Shown one piece after another: positions 33,386-43,500 of a DNA stretch of 49,982 nt (the first letter of the stretch is position 1; every line of letters begins with the position of its first letter). Source of the DNA: Nostoc sp. LEGE 12450 (GTDB lineage: Bacteria; Cyanobacteriota; Cyanobacteriia; Cyanobacteriales; Nostocaceae); the NCBI RefSeq assembly GCF_015206895.1, contig NZ_JADEXU010000046.1:1-49982 (forward strand). Direction: 5' to 3'. Below the pieces are notes generated by a model. The model worked only from the letters and a program-made list of their open reading frames with translations. It was not told the DNA's origin and ran no database searches. The position numbers and the translations under genes were made by a program.

Positions 33386-34960
33386 ATGAATAAATACGAA
33401 TATCAAATTGGTGGTAGTCTTAAAGTCGATGCTCCTAGCTATGTAGAACGACAGGCTGATATTGAACTTTATAATGCTCTCATCCAAGGTGAATTTTGTT
33501 ATGTATTTAGTTCCCGACAGATGGGTAAATCTAGCTTGCGGTTACAAACAAGGCACCGATTAGAACAAGCAGGCTACAGTTGTGCTTCTATCGATATGAC
33601 TCGGATCGGCAACAGCAATATTACCCCTGCTCAGTGGTATAAGGGCATAGTAGTTGACTTATTAAGGAGCTTTAATATCTTTGGCAAAGTTAATTTAAAA
33701 ACCTGGTGGTCGGAGCGAGAAGATTTGCCTGCATTACAGCGATTAAGCCAATTTGTCGAAGATATTTTGTTAGTTGAACTTAAAACTGAAAAGATATTTA
33801 TTTTTATTGATGAAATTGATAGTGTTTTAGGTTTAAATTTCCCTGTAGTCGATTTTTTTACCCTAATTCGCTCATGCTACAATCAGCGAGCCGAAAATCC
33901 GGAATATAACCGCCTAACTTGGGCACTGTTCGGAGTAGCAACGCCTTCAGATTTGATTGCCGATCGCAACTGTACTCCATTTAATATAGGTAAATCTATT
34001 GAACTGCACGGCTTTAACTTCTCAGAAGTTCAGCCATTAGCAGTAGGGTTAGAAGGTAAAGTCGCTAATCCAATGGCAGTTATCAAAGACATTTTGGCTT
34101 GGACAAATGGTCAACCTTTTCTGACTCAAAAGCTTTGTCAGATAGTAGTACAAGAAAGAAATTCTGGAAGCAAAAATGTTGAAGAGCAGAGAAGTATAGA
34201 AGTTGACGAGCGTTATAAATTAGATGACCATTTACCGATTATTAATCAACATTTAATAAATTTTTATTATCAATTTCCATTGTTAGTTTTAGAAAAACTC
34301 GTACAGACCCATATTATAGAGAAATGGGAAGCAAAGGACGATCCTGAGCATTTGAAAACAATCCGCGATCGCTTGCTGAGAAATGAGCAGCGTGCTGGAG
34401 GTTTGCTAGGAATGTACCAGCAAATTTTACAAGGAATTCAGGTAGCTTCTGATGATGGCGAGGAGCAAATAGAACTGCTGTTGTCGGGATTAGTAACCAA
34501 GCAGCAAGGTCAACTAATAGTGAAGAACCGCATTTATGAAGAGGTTTTTAATCAAACTTGGGTAGAAAAACAATTAGCAAAGTTGCGACCATATTCCCAA
34601 GCATTGAACGCTTGGGTAGCCTCAGAACACTGTGACAATTCACGACTATTACGCGGGACAGCCTTACTTGAAGCTCTAGCTTGGTCACAAGGCAAAAGCT
34701 TGAGTGATTTGGATTATCAGTTTTTAGCGGCTAGCCAAGAATGCGATCGGCGAGAAGTTGAGACATGGTTAGAAGCAGAACGAACTAAAGAAGTTAAAGC
34801 TAGATTAGTTCAAGAGCAAAAAGCAGCTAGATTTCAAAGATTATTTTTTATCGGCGCATTCGGTTGGGCATTGATAGTTGTTTTAGGATTGGGGATAGTG
34901 ACTTTCCAGTATAAAAAGCACTGTTCCGTTACCTCAAAGCAATTACTAGATCAACCTTGA
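33386..34960 (+). CDS. Membrane-anchored AAA-like NTPase, module B second gene
   Basis: 524 residues. An AAA-like ATPase at the N-terminus: YVERQADIELYNAL, Walker A SSRQMGKSSLRL at about 44-55, Walker B IFIFIDEIDSVLG at about 139-151, and the TNGQPFLTQKLCQ motif near 244. A helical region (about 280-480) follows, with one hydrophobic helix at about 487-508 and a short tail. Relatives often continue beyond such a helix into WD40 or other repeats; here the protein ends within about 16 residues. This leaves an ATPase tethered by a C-terminal anchor, mirroring the membrane NTPase of module A. It is 5 bp downstream of the vMAP gene. Confidence 0.8.
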   Translation: MNKYEYQIGGSLKVDAPSYVERQADIELYNALIQGEFCYVFSSRQMGKSSLRLQTRHRLEQAGYSCASIDMTRIGNSNITPAQWYKGIVVDLLRSFNIFGKVNLKTWWSEREDLPALQRLSQFVEDILLVELKTEKIFIFIDEIDSVLGLNFPVVDFFTLIRSCYNQRAENPEYNRLTWALFGVATPSDLIADRNCTPFNIGKSIELHGFNFSEVQPLAVGLEGKVANPMAVIKDILAWTNGQPFLTQKLCQIVVQERNSGSKNVEEQRSIEVDERYKLDDHLPIINQHLINFYYQFPLLVLEKLVQTHIIEKWEAKDDPEHLKTIRDRLLRNEQRAGGLLGMYQQILQGIQVASDDGEEQIELLLSGLVTKQQGQLIVKNRIYEEVFNQTWVEKQLAKLRPYSQALNAWVASEHCDNSRLLRGTALLEALAWSQGKSLSDLDYQFLAASQECDRREVETWLEAERTKEVKARLVQEQKAARFQRLFFIGAFGWALIVVLGLGIVTFQYKKHCSVTSKQLLDQP

Positions 34961-35019
34961 ACCGAACGCAAAATAATTCTACTCATGAAAAATTCCCTAA
35001 TTTAGGTGCAGCCGCTATA

Positions 35020-35910
35020 TTACTCTTGAACATGCTCAAACAGAATTTTGAGATATTTCTCTAATGATTTAGCAGGTGTTTCTTTCCGCCACACGGCAGT
35101 CGATCGCCCATAACGGATCGGATGGTGGAGCGGCATAAACACAACTTTGGAATGAGGTAGGGAGGCTCCTTCTTTCGGCATCACTGAGACTCCTTGCCCT
35201 GCGGCAACCAGAGCAATTATTGAGGAATGACTATCAGCAAACAAGTGCAGATTTGGCATGAAGCCAGCGCAGAGACAATGGTCGCGGATACGATTGTTCC
35301 GCTTGGGATACTTTTCTTCAGACATCCCGATAAATTTTTCAGTGGTAAGTTCAGCCAGATCAATCGAGTCCTGATGTGCCAATGGATGGGTATCCGGTAA
35401 TAGAGCAACAATAGGCAGTTTCTTGACGCATTTGACTGTAAACTCTTCTCTTAATTCATCAGGTGGGTTGCCTATAAAGGCAATGTCGATCGCGCCTTCT
35501 CGTAATGCTCTAACTTGCTCACCTGGCGACATCTCGTGAAAGCGAATAGCAATCTGAGGATAGGCAAGTTTAAAGCAGTGTAGGGTTTCACCAAGCAAAC
35601 TTTGGAGAATAGTCGGAAAGTAGCCAATAACCAAAGGCTCATCTGTATTGCTGTAATGAGTCTTGATAGTTTGTACAGCCACATGGCTACGATTCAAAAT
35701 ATCTTTTGCTTGTTCGAGAAAAAATTTCCCCCCTTCTGTCAGTGCCAATCCATCAGATTGTCTAAGAAAAAGCACAATACCTAGTTCATCTTCAAGGTTT
35801 TTGATTTGACGGCTTAACGCAGGCTGGGAAATATACAGCCGGACGGCAGCACGGCTAAAGTTGAGTTCTTGTGCAACGGTCACAAAATATTTAAGATGCC
35901 GTAATTCCAT
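35020..35910 (-). CDS. LysR-family transcriptional regulator
   Basis: 296 residues. N-terminal winged HTH at about 3-62 (MELRHLKYFVTVAQELNFSRAA, then SQPALSRQIKNLEDELG), followed by the two-lobe effector-binding domain (about 88-292). It most resembles LysR regulators of aromatic or organic acid pathways (sensing loop GYFPTILQSLL), but the ligand is unknown. No divergent metabolic gene adjoins, so the target is not evident. An imperfect 21-bp palindrome starts 26 nt upstream of the ATG and may be an autoregulatory site. Confidence 0.92.
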   Translation of the reverse strand: MELRHLKYFVTVAQELNFSRAAVRLYISQPALSRQIKNLEDELGIVLFLRQSDGLALTEGGKFFLEQAKDILNRSHVAVQTIKTHYSNTDEPLVIGYFPTILQSLLGETLHCFKLAYPQIAIRFHEMSPGEQVRALREGAIDIAFIGNPPDELREEFTVKCVKKLPIVALLPDTHPLAHQDSIDLAELTTEKFIGMSEEKYPKRNNRIRDHCLCAGFMPNLHLFADSHSSIIALVAAGQGVSVMPKEGASLPHSKVVFMPLHHPIRYGRSTAVWRKETPAKSLEKYLKILFEHVQE

Positions 35911-36621
35911 AAATTGTATTGGGTATACCTAAATGTTATAGTTATCATAATTATAAAGCATTAGTTTTGACAGTTTTTACATATAAAGAACTCTTTTTTT
36001 CAATTACTAAAATACGAATTATTGTGAAAACCAAATTTCTTGCTAGTAAAGCGGTGTGGAAAAACAAAACTATATAAAGTAAAATAAAATAGGCTGTAAT
36101 ACCTCTCTACTCTGGATTCTAGCTAACAGCCTCAGCTTTATTATAATAATAAGTATCCTTGCTGCCCCACTTATAAACAAAACAAATTAAGCATTTGAAC
36201 GAATATTTATTCAGACTTTAAATAGCTTCTTTATCAAATCTTTATATATATATTCCGTATGAATAAGATATATTCTTATTGTATTTGTTAGGAAACTAAT
36301 ACTAAGACTAAAAGGTTGTTTTAAAAGTCATTAGCGATGTATTAAATACTTTTTATCTCCCTAAATCCACGCCACTTTCTACAAGGAAAGGAACCTAACC
36401 ATCACAATGACTCCTTTTTTATAAAGAGAATTTGAGAGGTTTATCTCCTTAAAAAAGGGGAGCTATTGGGGGGATAAATGAGTTTCTAAAATCAGAGCCT
36501 ACCACTTTTCAAACATCCTTTAAAAGAACATATTTGTGCTTGTCCTATAGGTCTTGCACATTTGTTCTGAAACTTTAACTTTGCAAACATAAAACGATTA
36601 CAACAATAGAGAGTTTAGCTC
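35911..36621. other. Long AT-rich intergenic region
   Basis: 711 bp between the LysR and beta-helix genes. It is AT-rich with no credible ORF. It contains the palindrome at 35936-35956 and, near 36400-36480, a CTCCTTTTTT / AAAAAAGGGGAG pair that can form a stem and looks like a decayed dispersed element. The beta-helix promoter should lie in its right part. Confidence 0.5.
35936..35956. promoter_or_regulatory. Imperfect palindrome, possible LysR operator
   Basis: TTATAGTTATC followed by its near-complement ATAATTATAA gives a 21-bp dyad with one mismatch pair and a single-base centre. It lies 26-46 nt upstream of the LysR start codon, a usual location for LysR autoregulation (T-N11-A type). 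Inferred from position and symmetry only. Confidence 0.4.
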
Positions 36622-38445
36622 ATGTCAGATATAACAGGTGATATGTCTTCTGCTTTGGGAACTAATAGCTTCGTTGTGAATAGTCTTTCAGACGTAGTTA
36701 ATTCCCATGATGGCCTGACAACTTTGCGGGAAGCAGTTATCGGTGCTAACGCTTTGAGTGGAAGCAATACGATCGAGTTTGATTTAGCAGCAGCTTCAAC
36801 AATCAAGTTGACCCAGCAGCTAGATATTCTGGACGACTTAGTTATCAAGGGATTGGGAGCACAAAATTTAACCATCAGCGGCGCTTCAGCTTTCAATAAT
36901 CTTTTCGTTAACAGCGCCAATGTTGCGATCGATGGCTTGACCTTTGCCGATGCTAAGAACGGCATTAGTGTGGGTAGTGATGTTAACCTAACGGTCACAG
37001 ACAGTCTTTTCCGCAACAACGCAGAGGATGGTATTAATATCAGCGGCAGCAGTAACACTGTTACAGTTAAGAATTCGTCTTTGAGCAACAATACTGATGA
37101 CGGTATTGACCTGAATGGTACTGACAATACGCTGAAAATTTATGGTTCAAGCGTCTTTAACAATGGTGCTAATGGTCTTGAAATTGATGCCACTAAGAGT
37201 AGCCTGACAGTCAGTGGTAGCAGCTTGACTGGCAACACTGGCGATGGAATCAGATTCGATGAAGGCGGCAACAACTCGCTGACCGTTCTCAACACCGACC
37301 TCACTGGTAACACAGGTGATGGGTTGGATATTCAGAGCGATGGTAATGTCGTCACCCTCAAGAAAGTTGATGTAAGTGGCAACGGTGTTGGTGATGCAGT
37401 GGAAGCCGAAGATGGCATCGAAATTGTTGGTAGTCACAACAAACTCACGCTAACTGATGCCACCATCGACAACAATGCTGATGACGGCATTGACTTGAAT
37501 GCTACTGACAACACCCTGAAAATTTATGGTTCAAGCGTCTTTAACAATGGTGCTAATGGTCTTGAAATTGATTCTACTAACAGTAGCCTGACAGTTAGTG
37601 GTAGCAACTTGACTGGCAACACTGGTGATGGAATCAGATTCGATGAAGGCGGCAACAACTCGCTGACCGTTCTCAACACCAACCTCAGTGGTAACACAGG
37701 TGATGGGTTGGATATTCAGAGCGATGGTAATGTCGTCACCCTCAAGAAAGTTGACGTAAGTGGCAACGGTGTTGGTGATGCAGTGGAAGCCGAAGATGGC
37801 ATCGAAATTGTTGGTAGTCACAACAAACTCACGCTAACTGATACCATCATCGACAACAATGCTGATGACGGTATTGACTTGAATGGTACTGACAACACCC
37901 TGAAAATTTATGGCTCAAGCGTCTTTAACAATGGTGCTAATGGTCTTGAAATTGATGCTACTAAGAGTGCCCTAACAGTTAGTGGTAGCAGTTTTACTGG
38001 CAACACTGGCGATGGGATCAGATTCGATGAAGGCGGTAACAACTCACTGAGCATTTTCAATACCGATCTCACTGACAACACAGGCGATGGTTTAGATATC
38101 AATAACGATGGAAATGTCGTCACCCTCAAAAAAGTTGACTTGAGTGGTAACGGTGTTGGTGATGCAATTGAAATCGAAGATGGACTCGAAATTGATGGCA
38201 GTAACAACACAATCGCGGTGAGTCAGGTTACCAGCAACAACAATCCGGGTGATGGCATCGACTTCAACGGAGACAATAACAAGGCTGCTATAACAGGTGC
38301 CACTATCACTGGCAATGGTGAGGATGGTATTGAAATCAGTGAAGGCAGCGATGGCAACACGCTTACCGTCACCAATAACAACATCAGCAACAATGCAGGT
38401 GAAGCGATCGCCAATCGAGGTAGCAACAACATCATCATCAATTAA
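36622..38445 (+). CDS. Right-handed beta-helix repeat protein with three long internal repeats
   Basis: 607 residues, Asn/Gly/Asp-rich. The N-terminus has the FVVNSLSDVVNSHDGLTTLREAV (CSLREA-like) start common in secreted cyanobacterial beta-helix proteins. Most of the rest is short beta-helix coils (NNGANGLEI, GNTGDGIRF, NNADDGIDL). Three units of 384 bp (128 residues) begin at 37096, 37480 and 37864, the first two almost identical. There is no Sec signal peptide; export by a type I route is likely but unproven. Probable surface or matrix adhesin. No enzymatic motif is seen. The start ATG follows a GAGAG element about 10 nt upstream. Confidence 0.8.
   Translation: MSDITGDMSSALGTNSFVVNSLSDVVNSHDGLTTLREAVIGANALSGSNTIEFDLAAASTIKLTQQLDILDDLVIKGLGAQNLTISGASAFNNLFVNSANVAIDGLTFADAKNGISVGSDVNLTVTDSLFRNNAEDGINISGSSNTVTVKNSSLSNNTDDGIDLNGTDNTLKIYGSSVFNNGANGLEIDATKSSLTVSGSSLTGNTGDGIRFDEGGNNSLTVLNTDLTGNTGDGLDIQSDGNVVTLKKVDVSGNGVGDAVEAEDGIEIVGSHNKLTLTDATIDNNADDGIDLNATDNTLKIYGSSVFNNGANGLEIDSTNSSLTVSGSNLTGNTGDGIRFDEGGNNSLTVLNTNLSGNTGDGLDIQSDGNVVTLKKVDVSGNGVGDAVEAEDGIEIVGSHNKLTLTDTIIDNNADDGIDLNGTDNTLKIYGSSVFNNGANGLEIDATKSALTVSGSSFTGNTGDGIRFDEGGNNSLSIFNTDLTDNTGDGLDINNDGNVVTLKKVDLSGNGVGDAIEIEDGLEIDGSNNTIAVSQVTSNNNPGDGIDFNGDNNKAAITGATITGNGEDGIEISEGSDGNTLTVTNNNISNNAGEAIANRGSNNIIIN
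37096..38250 (+). repeat. 384-bp coding tandem repeat, three units
   Basis: The phrase GATGACGG-ATTGAC recurs at 37096, 37480 and 37864, exactly 384 bp apart. Units 1 and 2 differ at few sites; unit 3 is more diverged and its right boundary is one codon longer (next match at 38251). The low divergence indicates recent duplication or gene conversion within the beta-helix gene. Confidence 0.92.
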
Positions 38446-38639
38446 GGGATAACGTCAAGCTTGCACCACTATCGATGTACAGAGTGGTAATCAAGCTTGT
38501 CAAAGCTCATAACTGATACTCCGTCAATTCAGGGGTCAGAATCTAGGGCTTCTGACTCCTGGATTTAACGGAAAAATACGCATTTTGCAGATTTTTAGCA
38601 AAATCGCTTTGATTCATTGAATAATTCGAGGTGTGATTC

Positions 38640-39299
38640 ATGAAAATTAAAAAATTACCTGTATTGCTTGCAATGATGACTTGTTCATCCATTCCCTTTG
38701 TGTTTGCAGTCTCATCTGCTCAGGCTGCCGATTTCACATTCAGCGCGAATTTTAGCAATGGATATTTAGCCAAAGGTTTGTTTGCAACGAAAAGTGATAC
38801 TCCGCCTTCTTTCTCGGAAATTAATCCAAATTTTCCATCGGTTCCATTTACAACTCAATTTTTACAATCCACATCCCTATCGATTTTCGACTCCACCAAT
38901 ACACTTCTGCAAAGTGGTAGTGTGGTTATCAATGGCATCTCAACTGATGCATTTTTGCGTTTGGATTACGATAGCTCTCTAACTGCTAACCTTCCAGCAT
39001 TAAATATCAGCACGGAGACACCTAGTCAAAATCCGTACTACTTCATCGGCAATAACGTTTATAGCAATAGTAATCCTGTTCCACCTGGTAGCACTAATTA
39101 CAACCTCTTTTTGTATGACAGAACTACTGACAAATATACTTTCTTAGGTGACACAACTAATATTAAGGCAACACACGTCCCTGAACCTTCTTCAGCAATT
39201 AGTTCACTTGCATTTGCTGCTTTCGGTTTTGGTTTTGCTTTTAAACGGAGGCTGAATAACAGGATTAAATCAAACTGTCTCGCAACCAATAACCTCTAG
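38640..39299 (+). CDS. PEP-CTERM sorting-signal protein
   Basis: 219 residues. Signal peptide at about 1-29 (hydrophobic core then SSAQA-ADF cleavage), a beta-rich extracellular domain, and a C-terminal PEP-CTERM tripartite signal: VPEPSS at 180-185, a membrane helix (about 186-202) and a basic KRR cluster. Such proteins are handled by an exosortase and join the extracellular matrix or sheath. The exosortase is not in the window. It lies in the same direction as the beta-helix gene 194 bp upstream, and both are probable surface proteins. Confidence 0.9.
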   Translation: MKIKKLPVLLAMMTCSSIPFVFAVSSAQAADFTFSANFSNGYLAKGLFATKSDTPPSFSEINPNFPSVPFTTQFLQSTSLSIFDSTNTLLQSGSVVINGISTDAFLRLDYDSSLTANLPALNISTETPSQNPYYFIGNNVYSNSNPVPPGSTNYNLFLYDRTTDKYTFLGDTTNIKATHVPEPSSAISSLAFAAFGFGFAFKRRLNNRIKSNCLATNNL

Positions 39300-39329
39300 C
39301 AATTAAGAGTTGATTTATAAAGTAAATCT

Positions 39330-39485
39330 TAAGTAGGGTGTGTTATGGCTTTAGCCTATTAACGCACCGCCACATAGTACGGTGCGTTAAGCGCTTGACC
39401 AAAGTTTTTCGTGACAAACCATATTGAAATATTAACCCAACATTTGCTCCTAGTTCACGTTGGGTTGAACGACAGTGAAACCCAA
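39330..39485. repeat. Dispersed Nostoc element (GTAGGGTGTGTTA type)
   Basis: GTAGGGTGTGTTATGGC leads into AACGCACCG-(CCACATAGTA)-CGGTGCGTTA, a 9-bp stem. Further right, CCAACATTTGC and AACGTTGGGTT pieces form another dyad. Elements like this are found between many cyanobacterial genes and resemble MITE-like repeats. Confidence 0.6.
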
Positions 39486-39564
39486 CATAGATTCATAGAT
39501 TTTATTACAAGTAATTACCCGAACTTGATATTACGCCCACATTAAACAAACTAATTTTCATAAC

Positions 39565-40377
39565 TCAGATAGAATTGCTATAGTAAGCACTAGTACATAA
39601 ATATTGCTGATCTTTGAATTCTAGATAACTAAAAGTTATTTTCACATGTAGATTTCGACCATCTTGAGTTAGGTGAATAGATTCAAAACTGGAAGAGTCT
39701 TTTTGTCTAAGTTCCTGCCATTGTGAGTGCCAAGTTTCTGCGGGAAAATTGGGATCAATATCGTGAACGGTCATGGTCAGTAATTGTTCGCGAGAATAGC
39801 CTAAAACGCGGCAAGCTGCTTCGTTTACATAAACAAACTGGGCATTTGAATTAACAAAAAAAATTGAATCTCTAAACTTATCTAAATAAAATTGGCTTAA
39901 CCGCAATGCTGATTCTGCTTTTTGTCGGTCGCTAATTTCCTGTTGCAAAAGGGAATTTTGCTCAGTGAGTTTTTTTTGTAGTCTTCGGATAGTCAAGTTA
40001 TTTTCCACACGGGCAAAAACCTCTTCTTCACTAAAAGGTTTGGTAATATAATCTACTCCCCCGACTGCAAAAGCTTTAACCTTGTCAAATACTTCATCCA
40101 AAGCGCTAATAAAAATCACTGGGATGTCGCGGGTTATTTCCGAGGCTTTCAAATGTTGGCAGACTTCATAGCCATTCATTTCTGGCATCATGATGTCAAG
40201 CAAAATTAAATCTGGCGGTGCAGCTTGTGCTGTTTTTAAAGCTGTTGCCCCGTTAATCACTCTGCGAATTTCATACCCTAACTGAGTTAACATGGCAGAT
40301 AAAAGTCGCAAATTATCGGGTGTATCATCCACAACAAGAATATTTGCTTTTGGTAGCTGAACTTGATGGTTATCCAT
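39565..40377 (-). CDS. Response regulator with PAS domain, lacking an output domain
   Basis: 270 residues. Receiver domain at about 10-128 with phospho-acceptor D61 in LILLDIMMPEMNGYEV and the TKPF lysine near 117. A short coiled coil (about 130-160) then leads to a PAS domain at about 160-265. Proteins of this layout in cyanobacteria normally go on to a histidine kinase core; here the frame ends within the last PAS strand, with an atypical ending. It may be a truncated receptor, or a small REC-PAS adaptor. It lies 202 bp downstream of the hybrid kinase on the same strand and may act with it. Confidence 0.8.
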   Translation of the reverse strand: MDNHQVQLPKANILVVDDTPDNLRLLSAMLTQLGYEIRRVINGATALKTAQAAPPDLILLDIMMPEMNGYEVCQHLKASEITRDIPVIFISALDEVFDKVKAFAVGGVDYITKPFSEEEVFARVENNLTIRRLQKKLTEQNSLLQQEISDRQKAESALRLSQFYLDKFRDSIFFVNSNAQFVYVNEAACRVLGYSREQLLTMTVHDIDPNFPAETWHSQWQELRQKDSSSFESIHLTQDGRNLHVKITFSYLEFKDQQYLCTSAYYSNSI

Positions 40378-40579
40378 ATTTAAGTAAGTGGGCGTAAATA
40401 ATTATTGTTGGGATAAGGCAATAGGCAATAAGTATAAGGGTTTTAACCTAATTTATTTTTCTTTACATAGTTTGATTTTATTGTGCCAACTTACTTATTA
40501 GAACTGATTTAAAAAGTAAATATTAGAGTGTTTTGGTTTGATGTGGGCTTGGATATACTAATTATTGCAGTTGCTGCTC

Positions 40580-43500
40580 TTACGGTTGGGTTAAATCAAT
40601 AACTTTATCAATCCGAAAGTTATTAACCCAATCAGACAGAGTGTTTGCCAAAAGAGCAGATTCTTCAGGAATTTGCTCAAGCAAGCTGAAAATTAGCTTT
40701 TCGTCAGTACACAGTGCCGCTTGGTGTAGCTGTATTACCCACTCAGTGGGCATTTGAGCCAGAATCTCTTCTAATGATAGAACTTTAAGGTTGGAATTAT
40801 CTGCAAATTGGTCTTTTTGAAGGGGTTCCTGTTCATATTCATAACGCACCCCTAAATATTTAGATATTATATTTAAGATTACTTCCTCTCGGAATGGCTT
40901 ACGCACAAAATCGTTGCAGCCTGCCGATAAAACCACAAACCGTTCCTCGTCAAAAGCACTAGCAGTTAGAGCAATAATCACAGTAGCTTGACCTTTTAAA
41001 GTAGCTCTAATTTGTTTAGTGGCTTCATACCCATCCATCACGGGCATTCGCATATCCATGAAAATCAGGTGGGGTTCCCAAGTTTGCCAGAGAGCGATCG
41101 CTTCTTGTCCGTTAGCTGCTGCCTGAGTTTCAAAACCAATACTATTAAATAACTGCGTTAATAAATCACAATTGTCTTCGCGATCATCAACTATCAGGAT
41201 TCTGTATACAGGTTGCCCTGGTGTCAAAGCAATTACTCTACGTTTGAGTGTTGGTGGTGCAATATCTAATGAGTCTGCTAGTTCAATTTTGATATCAAAG
41301 TAGAAAGTTGAGCCACTGCCTACCACACTATGAACTCGGATATCGCCACCCATTAACTGCACAAATTGACGGCTGATTGTTAGTCCCAATCCTGTCCCTT
41401 CTCTTACTTGTCTGGCACTTGCAGTCTGAACGAAAGGCTGAAATAAATTATCTAATTCCTCGGTAGGAATTCCCAATCCTGTATCTTCAATTTCAAAGGT
41501 AATCAGGGATTGGGGATTGGGCACAAGAGGCAGAGGGGCAGAGGGGCAGAGGGGCAGAGGAGAAAGACTTACTGCAACTTCTCCCCTGCTCCCCAAGCTT
41601 ACCCGCAACGTCACGCCCCCAGTATTGGTAAATTTGATCGCATTTCCCAATAGGTTGATCAGCACTTGTCGAAGCTTACTTTCGTCTGTGAAGATATATT
41701 GGTGCAAATTTGGAGCAAGTTCAAATGAGAGTGATAACTTTTTGTCCTTGGCTCGTACCTGAAACATCTGTTGCATCTCTTGCAATAACCTATGCAAATC
41801 AAAGGATGTAAGGTTAAGTACAATCCGTCCAGCTTCGATTTTGGACATTTCCAGCACATCATTAATTAAGTTGAGCAGGTGTTCTCCACTACGATTGATA
41901 GTTGCTAAAGAGTCTCGCTGACGTTTGCTGAGGGTGGTGTCTCGTTCCATTAGCTGGGCAAAACCCAAAATGGCATTGAGTGGCGTTCGCAGTTCATGGC
42001 TCATGTTGGCTAAGAAAGCGCTTTTTGAACGGTTGGCAGTTTCGGCGGTTTCTTTGGCAATCCGTAGTGCCTCTTCAGCCTTGTGCCGCGATCGCCCAAT
42101 GGCTATGAGTTCGCTCACCAGTTGCAATAAGTTGATTTCCTCTTGGCTCCAAGTTTTGGATTTGTTAACAGTATCTAATTCCAGTAAACCAACGACTTTG
42201 CCGGCGTAAATCATCGGTACAGCCACTACAGATTTAATTAATTCTCTGTAAGTCAATTCTGTCTCGGCGTTCGCTGGTGAAATATTTGCAATGCGAGACG
42301 CTTGTAAACCTTGAATAGGATTACCGTTGAGAATTTGGTTATAAAACCAGGGCAACGGCTCAGATGAAGTGGTGTTGTTTAATAATATGCTGCTGGGATT
42401 ATACCATTCATGGGCGATGTTAAATTGCTGTTGTGGCTCGTCATATTCAAAGATGCAGCTGCATTCAGCCCCCATAAATTCGGCGATCGCTTGCAGTGTA
42501 AAATTGATTGCGGTATCTGCATCCTGGTCGATAAACTCGCGAGAAATGCTGTTTAATAGTCTATCTACCTGAGCGCGATGCCAAAGGGTGGCTTCAACTT
42601 GCTTACGTTCAGTCAAGTCTTGCACCAACCCCTGAATGAGTTTGCGCTCACCCAACTTAAATACCGTTAACCACACCTCAGCCGGAAAATCTGTACCATC
42701 GGCGCGACGGTGAACCCATTCAAAACGATGTCTGCCTTGCTCGTAGGCGATCGCAATTTGTTCACGGGCTAAACTAGCAGAAGTTTGTCCGTTTGGTTGA
42801 AATGGTGGTGAAAATTCACTGGGATGCTTCTGCAAAAACTCTTGTCGAGAATAGCCGAATAGTTCCTCTGCTGCCCGGTTACAATCAAGGGGAATTCCGT
42901 TTTCCTGTAACATGACAGCAATACTAGTTGATTCGTAAAGAGCGCGAAATCTGGCTTCTGATTGTCGCAAAGATTCTTCTACAAGTTTGCGATCGCTAAT
43001 ATCGGTAATGACGGCATCTATACAGCCATCTTCAGCATTCCGTCTCAACGATATTAATCCCCAACCAAGAGATTTATCTCGACGACACAGTTGCAACTCA
43101 AAGTTACGTACCTCACCCTGCTGTGCCATTTCTGCCAACAGCAGTTGGCGATCGTTTGGATTCGCGTAAAACTCCGTCGTGAATTGCTTGCCAATTAGAT
43201 CGGTGGCGCAACTATAACCCAAAATTTCGGCTTGGCGTTGGTTAGCTTCCAGAAACAGCCCATCTTCTAAGCGAATCCGAGCAATCCCCACTTGAAAGTT
43301 TTCAAAAATGTTGCGATATTTCTGTTCGCTGCGACGTAGAGCTTCTTCTGACTGTTTGCGCGCCGTAATATCGCGGAAGTACCAAATTCTACCGTAGTAA
43401 TCTTCTGTTGGCGATCGCACAGATGCAGAATATCGGTCTAGAGTTCTTCCATCTTTCAGGCGAATTTCATCCCGGCTGATTTGGTCTGGATGGGCGTAGA

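Noticed and set aside
37147..37821. Two near-identical 96-codon antisense ORFs in the beta-helix gene
   Set aside because: They are shadows of the 384-bp coding repeats on the plus strand.
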